A stretch of 64,000 bases of DNA from Thiorhodococcus minor (GTDB taxonomy: Bacteria > Pseudomonadota > Gammaproteobacteria > Chromatiales > Chromatiaceae). The notes under the pieces were generated by a model. That model was not told the DNA's origin and searched no databases. It saw only the letters and a program-made list of their open reading frames with translations. Position numbers and translations under genes: made by a program. Positions 44,053 to 52,468 of the stretch are shown here, in pieces. Every line of letters starts with the position of its first letter. Within the stretch, counting starts at the first letter, position 1. The stretch is taken from positions 42,100 to 106,099 of the forward strand of contig NZ_JAAIJQ010000008.1 in the NCBI RefSeq assembly GCF_010820565.1. Reading direction: 5' to 3'.

Positions 44053-46044
44053 TCAGCCGATACGCGCGTCGCGTCTGTCGGCTAGCCATCCCAAGACTGG
44101 TCGTAAGAGCAGCCGATGCCACCAGGGCGGCACCCTTTCCGTCTTGCGCCAGGCTAGGAGCTCATCGAGCGCGCGCTCGGGCGTGGTGAAGCGCTGGGTC
44201 GTGCGGCTGATGTATGTTGGATAGAGAATCAGGCTGCCGGCTACGAGCATGTCGAGGGTCAAGCGGCGGCTGCGCCGCTCGATTGGAGCTCGCTCTGCCG
44301 TAAGCCCCCAGCCCGCATAGAAGGGGATGCCGTGGCAGACGACCGCTTTGCCTCTCAGCAATGCCTCGAATCCCGCCAGTGAGGTAAGAACCTGTACTTC
44401 GTCGACGGCGTCGAGCAACGGACCCATTGGGACGTTGATCACCACTTCGTCACACCACTCCTGGGCGCATGTCTCATCGTCGCCTTTCGCGCGTAGCCCT
44501 GCCAAGACGTCGGGGTGCGGCTTGTAGATCAGGTAGGCATCAGGGTTTTCCTCCCGCGCCGCGCGCAGGAGCTCGATATTGCGACGAATCGCGGGGGCTC
44601 CGCAAAGAATGGATGCGTCTGTCTCGACCTGTCCAGTGACTAGAATCACGCGCGCTGCGCACTCAGGGCGTCTCCAGGGGGTGGTGCCGACGTTATATTT
44701 GGTGAGCCCAGTAGCAACGATGCGCTCGCGAAGTCGCCGCGCTCGCTGGAGGAGACTCGTGGGGAACTCGTGATTCTGGAGAAGGATTTCCAGGTCTGAA
44801 GGATGGCGGGCGTCGTAGTAAAGACCGCGCCCATCGATCACCCAGGACAGGGGCTCAACCAAGTCTGCCCCGAGCCCAACCGAGCGCAGAAAGCCATCCT
44901 CAAGACGAAGTGCTTGAACGCCGGGCGGCGTTTTGGTGCTCCCCCACACTGCGACAGTTTCATTCGAATGCATGGCCTGCGAATGCATGACTCGCTCGCC
45001 GAAATGCAGCTCGCTTCCCTGCATGAACCTGTGCGCGAGCTTCCTTTTCCAGGGAGAAAAGCCCAAGACTCGAATCGGCCCGCCAAACCGCTCGCGCATG
45101 TGCCTTTGCAGCCCCAGCCAGGCGAGCACGCGCTCGACGTCACAGTGCTCGCCCGTTTCTGGATCGCGATATCTGGGATAGTCGATCAGGGAAGCATGCA
45201 CCAGCTGCGCCAGGCTTGCAGTGCCCCTGCGCGACGGCGCTGGAAGCTCGTCTCGTGTCAAACCCCATCCGGCATAGAACGGCATGCCGAAGGTGCGCAC
45301 AGGTTTACCCCAGATCAGTGCTTCAAAGCCTAACTGGGAGGTTACTACATAGACCTTTCGAGCCTGCTCGAGCAGTGATACGGGATGGACATTTTCTGCG
45401 AGTACCTCCACCCGCTCGAGTCGCTCGAGCTGTCTCGGGTCGAAATGGCTTTTCTTGCGTCCTGCGAAGACGTCCGGGTGGATCTTGACCAGGACGGTTG
45501 ATTCAGGGTTTTCGTGCAGCGCGGCGCGCAGCATCTGCTCGAAGCATGCGGTGCTGGCGAGCCCATAGCCGATTGCCGGGTCTCCAAGGGTTTGATCGAC
45601 GACAAGGATGCTCGATTCGGGAAGTGGGTCCCGCTTCTCGGGCAAATGGTTGTATTTCGAAACGCGCGCCGCGCGCCAAGCTGCTCTGAGTGCTTCTGCG
45701 CGTGTCCTTTCGCGCTCGGTTAGGGGGCGGCTGATGAGGTGCTCGAGCCTTGATGGCTGAGTCGCGTCGTAATAGGTGCCAAGGTGATCGGCGACTATCG
45801 ACAGCGGCGGATCCTGATTGCCGAGTCCAACGGAGCGCAGAAAGCCGTCCTCAAGTGCCAAATAGGGCAGTCCATGACGCAAGGCGTATCGGCGTGCTCT
45901 TGCCGAGGTCGGCTTGAGACCCCAGCCAGCGACCGCCCTTATTGCAGCGGGATTTCGCCACGTCGATGTTGCCGCTACCGGCTCGCCTAGCAGGGCTTCC
46001 AGATGGGGAATCTCTAGAATTCCGCGTGAGAGAATCCCAATCAT
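44053..46044 (-). CDS. kpsC: Capsule linker Kdo polymerase, KpsC-like
   Basis: 663 aa from ATG 46044, chosen because AGGAG lies 6 bases upstream; the frame is open to 46143 but without a binding site. Two tandem, related transferase halves, each with LEDGFLRSVGLG (about residues 64 and 392), YYDA, K-[IP]-HPDV and P-F-YAGWGLT. This is the dual-domain layout of KpsC, which alternately adds Kdo residues to the lipid linker begun by KpsS. It is transcribed towards the kpsMTE genes from the opposite strand and ends a few bases from the family C element. Confidence 0.92.
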   Translation of the reverse strand: MIGILSRGILEIPHLEALLGEPVAATSTWRNPAAIRAVAGWGLKPTSARARRYALRHGLPYLALEDGFLRSVGLGNQDPPLSIVADHLGTYYDATQPSRLEHLISRPLTERERTRAEALRAAWRAARVSKYNHLPEKRDPLPESSILVVDQTLGDPAIGYGLASTACFEQMLRAALHENPESTVLVKIHPDVFAGRKKSHFDPRQLERLERVEVLAENVHPVSLLEQARKVYVVTSQLGFEALIWGKPVRTFGMPFYAGWGLTRDELPAPSRRGTASLAQLVHASLIDYPRYRDPETGEHCDVERVLAWLGLQRHMRERFGGPIRVLGFSPWKRKLAHRFMQGSELHFGERVMHSQAMHSNETVAVWGSTKTPPGVQALRLEDGFLRSVGLGADLVEPLSWVIDGRGLYYDARHPSDLEILLQNHEFPTSLLQRARRLRERIVATGLTKYNVGTTPWRRPECAARVILVTGQVETDASILCGAPAIRRNIELLRAAREENPDAYLIYKPHPDVLAGLRAKGDDETCAQEWCDEVVINVPMGPLLDAVDEVQVLTSLAGFEALLRGKAVVCHGIPFYAGWGLTAERAPIERRSRRLTLDMLVAGSLILYPTYISRTTQRFTTPERALDELLAWRKTERVPPWWHRLLLRPVLGWLADRRDARIG

Positions 46045-46399
46045 GCATGTCTCCTTCCGGACTTTCCTGAGGGTCTGACTGGAGCCCCGTGGCGCGCGCC
46101 ATTGGGCATAAGGCAATTCGATGACACGCCTTGGGGCTGGCATGATGTGGGAGCGCTGCCCTGGCGCGATGCCACCTGCTCAGACCGCCCTGGTCGCGGC
46201 GGGGCGCCGCTCCCACGGATCGAGCGGCCGACCCGGTAACCTGGCTCGGCCGGGCTATCAAGCGGGCGCGTCGATCCGTTTCCAGGATGAGGGCGAGTGG
46301 GCATCGCCTGAGTGTTGGCAGGGCCGTCGATGATTGCCAAGGCTGCCGCGATGCGGCTAGTCTGTCACCACCATCGTCATCGGTCGATAGCGAGGCTGC
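46045..46399. other. Divergent intergenic region with a REPIN
   Basis: About 355 bases between the divergent kpsC and GT genes. It holds a REPIN-like hairpin and presumably both promoters; none could be assigned. Confidence 0.5.
46147..46216. repeat. REPIN-like hairpin 4
   Basis: GTGGGAGCGCTGCCCTGGCG at the left, GCGGGGCGCCGCTCCCAC at the right: the same family as the three at 23.1-23.8 kb. Confidence 0.7.
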
Positions 46400-47365
46400 G
46401 TGCAGCTCTCCTCCAATGCGCCCCCAATCTATCTGGTCGAGGAGCGTGCTAATCCTTCCAGCGACTTTTTCGTGCTGCCCGTCGTGCGCTCGAGTGGCCG
46501 GCCGATCGTTCGCTGTGACTTCCTTGACACTCCCCATGCTGCCGAGCTGCGAAACGCGACGGTCATCTTTGTGCGCTATGTGCCACGGCGATGGGCTAGG
46601 CTCGTCGCCAGTGTCCGCGATTCGCTATCGCAGCTGATCTTCTTCATGGACGATGATTTGCTCGATTTCGCTGCGGCGCGTGGCATGCCGTTGCGATATC
46701 GCCTGAAGCTCGCTCATCTGGCCACTCTGCGTCGTCGCTGGCTACGGGACCAGGGCGCCATGCTCTGGGTGTCGACGCCCTACCTCTATGAGAAATACGC
46801 TGACTGGCGGCCTAGACTGGTTCAGCCGGTCCTTTCGCAGCCACCTGGCCCAGATGATCTCGTACAGGTTTTCTACCACGGCAGCGCTTCGCATGCGGCA
46901 GAAATTGACTGGTTGTATCCAGTGATGGCCGCGGCGCTGAGCGCGGAGCCGAGGCTGACCTTCGAGATCATTGGCACCAAGAAGATCAATCGCAGGTACC
47001 GACGCTTGCCACGCACGACGGTCGTCCACCCGATGTCCTGGCCGACCTATCAGGCGTTCATCCGTACACCCAGCCGGCAAATCGGACTGGCTCCATTGCT
47101 TGATCGGCCCTTCAATCGCGCCCGTTCTTGCACCAAGCTCCTTGATATCACCCGAGCTGGAGCGGTCGGAATCTTCAGCCCCGGGCCAGTGTGTGCGGAT
47201 GTGGTCGAGCATGGCGTCAATGGCTGGATGGCTCCGCTCGACTCCGACGCTTGGGTCGAGGCTATTCTGCTCTTGACGCGTGATTCCGAGCTGCGAAGGC
47301 GGCTTGTGGATAATGCTAAGGCGTGCCTGGCTCATCTCCACGGGCGCTCAACCATTGGCATGTAG
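46400..47365 (+). CDS. Putative glycosyltransferase (GT-B type)
   Basis: 321 aa from GTG 46400 (GAGG 4 bases before). It has a cytoplasmic GT-B look: IFFMDDDLLDF in the first half, FYHGSASHAAEIDWLYPVM, and a donor-side segment SCTKLLDITRAGAVGIFSPG, ending VEHGVNGWMAPLDSDAWVEA. The DDD motif followed by such a C-terminal half is seen in glycosyltransferases of variable surface loci. The 3' end overlaps the convergent gene by 34 bases. Confidence 0.72.
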   Translation: MQLSSNAPPIYLVEERANPSSDFFVLPVVRSSGRPIVRCDFLDTPHAAELRNATVIFVRYVPRRWARLVASVRDSLSQLIFFMDDDLLDFAAARGMPLRYRLKLAHLATLRRRWLRDQGAMLWVSTPYLYEKYADWRPRLVQPVLSQPPGPDDLVQVFYHGSASHAAEIDWLYPVMAAALSAEPRLTFEIIGTKKINRRYRRLPRTTVVHPMSWPTYQAFIRTPSRQIGLAPLLDRPFNRARSCTKLLDITRAGAVGIFSPGPVCADVVEHGVNGWMAPLDSDAWVEAILLLTRDSELRRRLVDNAKACLAHLHGRSTIGM

Positions 47366-49641
47366 CTCAGGGAAAAGTCCGGCCGCTGATAGCTCAGGTT
47401 CAGGTTATAGAAGGGGTCGTGCCGCATGGCTTGGCCCCAGCGCGCGCGCATGTACGCCAGCTCTCGTGCCGCGCGTGCGCTCTTCTTCGGGTCCTCTTGC
47501 TTGCCGCGGGATACTGATTCGTGATGATAGAGCTCGGCATGAGGCGTCCAAACTACCCGCTGTCCGTGCTCGCGCACCCGCAGGCAGTAGTCGACGTCAT
47601 TGAAGGCTACTGGCAGGTGCTCCTCGTCGAGACCGCCGAGCCCTAGGTAGAGGTTTCGCCAGGTCATGAGGCAGGCTGCCGTTACGGCCGATAGGTCCTG
47701 TGTCAGGATGGCGCGATCGCAATAGCCCGGATCCTCACGCTCGAGGAAGGCGTGGAGGTGATGTGCGCAGCCGCCGGGGCCTACCGTGTCCCCGGCATGC
47801 TGCACGCGGCCGTCGGAATAGTAGAGTTTGGCCCCGACGACGCCGACGCCGGGCTGGACCAGGTGGCCGAGCATGGTTTCCATCCAATCGGGGCTAATCA
47901 CCTCAGTGTCGTTGTTAAGCAGACAGAGGACTTGGCCTCTGGCCTGCCGTGCCCCAGCGTTGTTGAGGGCGGAGAAATTGAAGGGGCGCGCGTCCCGCAA
48001 GACGTGCACCCGCGGGGTGGCGTCGAGCTTTTCGAGGTAGGCGAGTGTCTCTGCCTGCTCGCTGCCATTGTCGATCACGAGCACCTCGAAGTGCGGATAG
48101 CGCGTGCGTGACAGCAGGCTCTCGACGCAGGGCCTTAGGTATTCGAGGGCGTCTCGTGTCGGGATCAGCACCTTGACCAGAGGCGGTGGATCTGAGATTG
48201 CGTAGCGCACCCTGTAATGGCCTCGGTGCGTTCGGGTAGCAGTCGCTGCAATGCCGAGGCGGTCTAGGTGCGCCTGGACCGGATTGCGGCCTGAGGCGTC
48301 CTCTAACGTGCTTGCGCTTTTCGCGCTCGCGATTGGCAGATGCCAGAGCGGTGCGGCTAGGTGCCGTATCTCGCTCGGTTGGAGATGCTCGCAGAATCGC
48401 AGCAAAAGGTCGTGCGGGTCGCTTCCGAAGGTCTCGGATGCCTCATGGATACTCATCATCCCCAGCAGCGTCTCGCGATGCAAAGCCACTGCTGGTCCGA
48501 TGTAGTTCGTCGAGCGCAGCAGCTCGGGTGACCAGTCTGGCTTGAATGCCGGGGCACAGAGGGTTCCGTCTGCTTGCCGGTAGTCGTGGTCGGAGTAGAT
48601 GAGGCGTGCTTCAGGATGTGCCTGGATCACTTCCGCGAGCCAGTAGAGCGCGTGCTCGGAGAGTGTCACGCCCGGCTGGATGAAGAGAATCCATGAGGGG
48701 TTGGGAGGGGCCGCTTTGTTCTTTGCTGCGGAAGGCTCGCTCCGGCCATGTGCGCTCCGCGCATGTCGGCTTGTGCTTCGAGACAGTGTCGCCTGAAAGT
48801 GGGGCAAGAGAGCTGGGTGGGCAGTGCTCCAGAAACGCTGGGACTGGAGGCGGTGGGTCATCTGTACGCTCTTCCAGTACGGCGGCGTTGATGCTTCGCT
48901 GTTGCGCCGCGTGAGCACGAAATCCCGATAGAGCTGCGCCTGCGCCGCACCGAGCGTTACATCTAAGGCGCTGCCTCCTTGCTCCGAGGTCTCGACGAGG
49001 GTGATCTCGAATTGCGGGCCTGTGCTCGGCCAGCGTCTCAGCCGTCCGCAGATGCGTCTGCGGGCCGTCTCGTCCACACCGCCGAAACGCTCAAACCACT
49101 GGGGGTAAGGGAGTGGAGGCGCGTAGAAGCGGGTATTGCCGGCGAGATAATAGGCGTGCTTCAAGTCGATGAGTGGCGTATAGCCCCTGAGGCCGAGCGT
49201 TACCCTCTGGGCGCGCGACAGCTTGAAATACACGGGTAGGATTCGCCGCCAGCGATAGGCCGTGCGCTTCAGCCAGCCGACCGGCTCGAGCGTCCACTGA
49301 TGCAGCTCGAGCTCACCGGTCGAGCACATCGGCTGGAGTCGGAGGCGTTTGACGGCCTTGGGCAGCCGGATCAATTCCAGCAGGGTGCCCTTGAGCGAGA
49401 CGGGTAGGTCCTGCTGATGTTCCAAGGCGGCCGTTTCGATGAAGAGTCGCGCCGAAAAATCCCGCCCGCGACGGATCAGTCGTCCCCTTAGGAGCACCCA
49501 TCCGGCCGGTAGGTCGCCGTCCCAAGTGAGCTCGATCCAAGCGGGTAGGGCAGCGACACGCCAGCCTCCGTTCTGAGCGACGACATTCTCACCGGCCCCG
49601 GCGTGGAGCGCTACTGCAGGTCCCGAGCGACCGCTATGCAT
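47332..49641 (-). CDS. GT2-family glycosyltransferase, two-domain
   Basis: 769 aa. An N-terminal beta-rich region (about 25-130) is followed by an incomplete GT-A-like segment (about 315-430: LFIQPGVTLSEHALYWLAEV, RLIYSDHDYR). Then comes a full GT2 domain from about 488: VKVLIPTRDALEYLRPCVES, VLVIDNGSEQ, CLLNNDTEVISPDW, and LPVAFNDVDYCLRVREHGQR with the general-base ED/ND-type acidic pair. This layout is common in rhamnosyl- and O-antigen/capsule GT2 enzymes. It starts 3 bases after the stop of the upstream minus-strand gene, so the two form an operon. Confidence 0.85.
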   Translation of the reverse strand: MHSGRSGPAVALHAGAGENVVAQNGGWRVAALPAWIELTWDGDLPAGWVLLRGRLIRRGRDFSARLFIETAALEHQQDLPVSLKGTLLELIRLPKAVKRLRLQPMCSTGELELHQWTLEPVGWLKRTAYRWRRILPVYFKLSRAQRVTLGLRGYTPLIDLKHAYYLAGNTRFYAPPLPYPQWFERFGGVDETARRRICGRLRRWPSTGPQFEITLVETSEQGGSALDVTLGAAQAQLYRDFVLTRRNSEASTPPYWKSVQMTHRLQSQRFWSTAHPALLPHFQATLSRSTSRHARSAHGRSEPSAAKNKAAPPNPSWILFIQPGVTLSEHALYWLAEVIQAHPEARLIYSDHDYRQADGTLCAPAFKPDWSPELLRSTNYIGPAVALHRETLLGMMSIHEASETFGSDPHDLLLRFCEHLQPSEIRHLAAPLWHLPIASAKSASTLEDASGRNPVQAHLDRLGIAATATRTHRGHYRVRYAISDPPPLVKVLIPTRDALEYLRPCVESLLSRTRYPHFEVLVIDNGSEQAETLAYLEKLDATPRVHVLRDARPFNFSALNNAGARQARGQVLCLLNNDTEVISPDWMETMLGHLVQPGVGVVGAKLYYSDGRVQHAGDTVGPGGCAHHLHAFLEREDPGYCDRAILTQDLSAVTAACLMTWRNLYLGLGGLDEEHLPVAFNDVDYCLRVREHGQRVVWTPHAELYHHESVSRGKQEDPKKSARAARELAYMRARWGQAMRHDPFYNLNLSYQRPDFSLSYMPMVERPWR

Positions 49642-49644
49642 CCT

Positions 49645-52395
49645 TTACTTGGCCTTCTTCGCGGGCGGCTGCCATCGTCGTGTCCCAAGGCTCTGGCCGC
49701 TCGGCTGTGCAATGCACTCGACGTGATCGCCTCGTGCGAGTGGCTTCGCGAGGATGAAGTCGAAGCCGACACAGCCATGGCGCGGCGCCCCCAGCCCGCG
49801 CAGTGGCGGACGCATTGCGGTCGCGTTTGAGCTGGCGACGGCTGCACCATTGACCAGCAACTGAACCATGACCGGCAGACCATGATGATGCGTGAAGGCG
49901 AAGCCGGACACCGCCTTCGGTTTCACCGACTGGATAGTCCCGTGCACGAAACTCTGGCCTGACTCGAAGGCCGCCCGTCGCGCGTCGAGCAAACGGTTGG
50001 CGCGCGCGACCAGTGCGACGTCCGACCGGTTCAGCTGATCGATCTTCTGGCGGAGCTCAGGCGTCAGGGCATAGCCGTCTTGCTCGTCGCGATCTGGGTG
50101 GCAGTTGATCGTCAGAGCCGACAGGCGCAGGTGGTAGGTCTGGTTGATCAGGGCAAGACTCTCTTCGTAGCGCTCGGTCACACCCACTAGCCCAATGGCT
50201 TCCAGCGGCGCAGCGCCGAGCAAGCGGCTCTGAAGATTCTGGTTGGTGGGTTGGGTAATGAAGTCATCCAGGGTGCCTTCGTAGCCGGCGTGTCGGACGC
50301 TGTGCTCGAAATGGGAAACGACGCGCTCTACCGGGCTGCGAACGAAGGTCAGTGTGTTGAGCAGTCCGACGAGCGGGCCGAAGCGCTCGAGGGGGGCGTG
50401 TCCGCAAATCAGCCGGCACCGCGTCTTACCGAGCTGCTGAGCGAGCTCGAATAGATCTGCGGTTTCGTGCACCCACGTCCGCACAAGGGGGCTTGTCTGG
50501 CGTTGCTTTATGCCGTAGTCGCATTGGATCGCGGGTTCACCCAAGAAATCGCTGGCGGCCTGGCGAAAGCTCGTCCCGGCTGTCTTCGGTATGTGCACGA
50601 AAAAGAGCGTGTTGGGCAGAATGATCGACGAGCAATTGGGGCTGGTCGTGCGCGTGGAGGCGGAATCGTCTGACGCTTGCAGCGACCTTGCGCTCCGGCA
50701 TATCTCCGGCGGCGCCGGAAACGGGCGTGTTTCCGGATAGGCGGGCATATAGAGATCATCGGCCGTTCGCGCTTGTGTATGCCACTGATCCGCTGCGTCC
50801 TGGTAGGCCTTGCGGACGCCGCCGAAGACCGATTGCACGTTGGTTTCTGGATTCTGTGTCAAAGACGTCGAAAGATGACGCGCGAACGCCAGTGGCACAC
50901 CGGGAAGGACCTCTTTCACCCGGCTCGTGCCGAAGGCCTGGATGACCCGGTAGTAGTATTCCGTATCCGCGTTTACGCTCACCCGGTCCCAATAGCCAAG
51001 CTGCTCGAAGACGGAGCGCTTGATCATCAAGGACGAGACGTTGCGGTGGATCCACCCCATCCAGCCGGATGGCGTGCTCCATTGTCCGAAGCAGAGGTCG
51101 CTGCGCGTGCGTACCCAATGCGACAAGGTTGCCACGGGCTCATGCGACTCAAGCATAGGGAGCACCTGCGTTTCGATCTTACGCGGATGCGACCAGTCGT
51201 CGCTGTCGTGAGTCGTGATGAAAGCTCCTCGTGCTGCAGCGACACCGGTATTGCGCGCCGCGTAGGCACCCTGATTCTTGGTGTGACGTAGCAGGCGAAA
51301 GCGCGGATCGCGCGCGGCGAATTGCTCGGCCAGCTCCGCCGTGTCGTCGCTGGACGCGTCGTCTACCACGATCACTTCGAGATTTGTCCAGGTCTGGTGC
51401 GCAAGACTCTTGAGCGCCGTCTCCAATGTCTCTGTCGCATTCCAGGCGGCAACGATGACCGACACTTTTTGAGGGGCTTCAAGCTGCCTCTTCCTGCGGC
51501 TATCTCGTGGCATCCGTGATTTCGGCTCGCTCGTCTCCAGCTCATCCAGTGATAGCTTGCCGTTCTCGCCTGCCGCATCGGTTGCGCTGCGCAGGGGCTC
51601 CAGATCGTTGGCCAGGTACACCCGGTTGATCCATGCTAGCCGCTGATGCGCGACCTCGCGCGTTTCTTGACCGTCTGCCTCGACTAGTATGAGGTTGGCC
51701 CCGAGTAGATGCAGGTCAGCCTCATGGGGCCTGAGCGCGAGCATCTGGTCGAGCCGCTCGCGGGCGCCCCCCAGATCGCCAGTGCGCATGGCGGCATCGA
51801 TGTCCAGTAGCCGTGGCGCCAGGTGTCCGGGGACGGAGTCCTCGACCATGCGAAAGCGCGCCATCACGCGCGCCACGTCCGGCCATTGCCCCCTCCAGGC
51901 ATACCAGCGCCCCAACGACCAAGCGGCGAGGCTTGCCTCCTGCTCCGCGCACGCACTGCTCGACTCCAGGAGTGCCTCCAGCCCGGCGAGCGCGGTTGTC
52001 TCGGACTCGCCGGCGCCGGACCAGAGGCGCTCATGCCATGTCTGTGCCTGCAGCGCGCGAGGCATGCGGCCTTCGTCGCGGCCGAAGCGCAAAAAGTGCA
52101 GCAGCGGGTTCATGTCGGCGGCTTTGACGTCCGGATACTGCGCGAGGTACCACGCAGAGTCGAAGCAAGGGCTCGGTCGTCGCCCCTCGCGTCCGCCGTG
52201 CAGCAAGTAATGCATGGCTGGATCTCGAGCCCAGCATGGCTCCGCGGCGACATCTGGGGCGTGGCTCAGGTAGAAATCGGCGTCGAAATACTGGCTCTGG
52301 CCGATCAAGGCCGCTGATTTTCGTTGTCTGGCGAGGAGCTTGGGGCGAAGCCAGCGCTGACCTGAGGACGGATTGAAGCGAAATCCAAGCATCAA
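49645..52395 (-). CDS. Fusion of PDV-type repeats, GT2 glycosyltransferase and sulfotransferase
   Basis: 916 aa. Residues about 35-115 hold two copies of a FD-x-x-[FW]-YL-x-x-x-PDV repeat (YFDADFYLSHAPDVAAEP; CFDSAWYLAQYPDVKAAD, each closing G-x-EGR-x-P). A helical TPR-like region follows (about 130-270), then a GT2 domain (about 311-520: VSVIVAAWNATETLETALKS, DDASSDDT, THDSDDWSHPRK). After a linker comes a sulfotransferase domain (about 595-790) with the PAPS 5'-phosphosulfate loop IPKTAGTSFRQA and the 3'-phosphate segment VRSPVERVVSHFE. One chain could add a sugar and sulfate it. A C-terminal beta domain completes it. Divergent from the gene at 52469. Confidence 0.85.
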   Translation of the reverse strand: MMLGFRFNPSSGQRWLRPKLLARQRKSAALIGQSQYFDADFYLSHAPDVAAEPCWARDPAMHYLLHGGREGRRPSPCFDSAWYLAQYPDVKAADMNPLLHFLRFGRDEGRMPRALQAQTWHERLWSGAGESETTALAGLEALLESSSACAEQEASLAAWSLGRWYAWRGQWPDVARVMARFRMVEDSVPGHLAPRLLDIDAAMRTGDLGGARERLDQMLALRPHEADLHLLGANLILVEADGQETREVAHQRLAWINRVYLANDLEPLRSATDAAGENGKLSLDELETSEPKSRMPRDSRRKRQLEAPQKVSVIVAAWNATETLETALKSLAHQTWTNLEVIVVDDASSDDTAELAEQFAARDPRFRLLRHTKNQGAYAARNTGVAAARGAFITTHDSDDWSHPRKIETQVLPMLESHEPVATLSHWVRTRSDLCFGQWSTPSGWMGWIHRNVSSLMIKRSVFEQLGYWDRVSVNADTEYYYRVIQAFGTSRVKEVLPGVPLAFARHLSTSLTQNPETNVQSVFGGVRKAYQDAADQWHTQARTADDLYMPAYPETRPFPAPPEICRSARSLQASDDSASTRTTSPNCSSIILPNTLFFVHIPKTAGTSFRQAASDFLGEPAIQCDYGIKQRQTSPLVRTWVHETADLFELAQQLGKTRCRLICGHAPLERFGPLVGLLNTLTFVRSPVERVVSHFEHSVRHAGYEGTLDDFITQPTNQNLQSRLLGAAPLEAIGLVGVTERYEESLALINQTYHLRLSALTINCHPDRDEQDGYALTPELRQKIDQLNRSDVALVARANRLLDARRAAFESGQSFVHGTIQSVKPKAVSGFAFTHHHGLPVMVQLLVNGAAVASSNATAMRPPLRGLGAPRHGCVGFDFILAKPLARGDHVECIAQPSGQSLGTRRWQPPAKKAK

Positions 52396-52431
52396 TCAAT
52401 TGGGACCGGTGAATAACTGGAGCGGCGCGCA

Positions 52432-52440
52432 TGGTATCAT
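52432..52440 (+). promoter_or_regulatory. Candidate extended -10 box in divergent gap
   Basis: TGGTATCAT fits an extended -10 (TGnTATAAT with one mismatch), 29 bases before the plus-strand ATG at 52469, in a gap of only 73 bases between divergent genes. The same string precedes gmd. The -35 region is weak. Confidence 0.35.
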
Positions 52441-52468
52441 GAACGGCTGCAGTAGCGTTTCTTGATCG

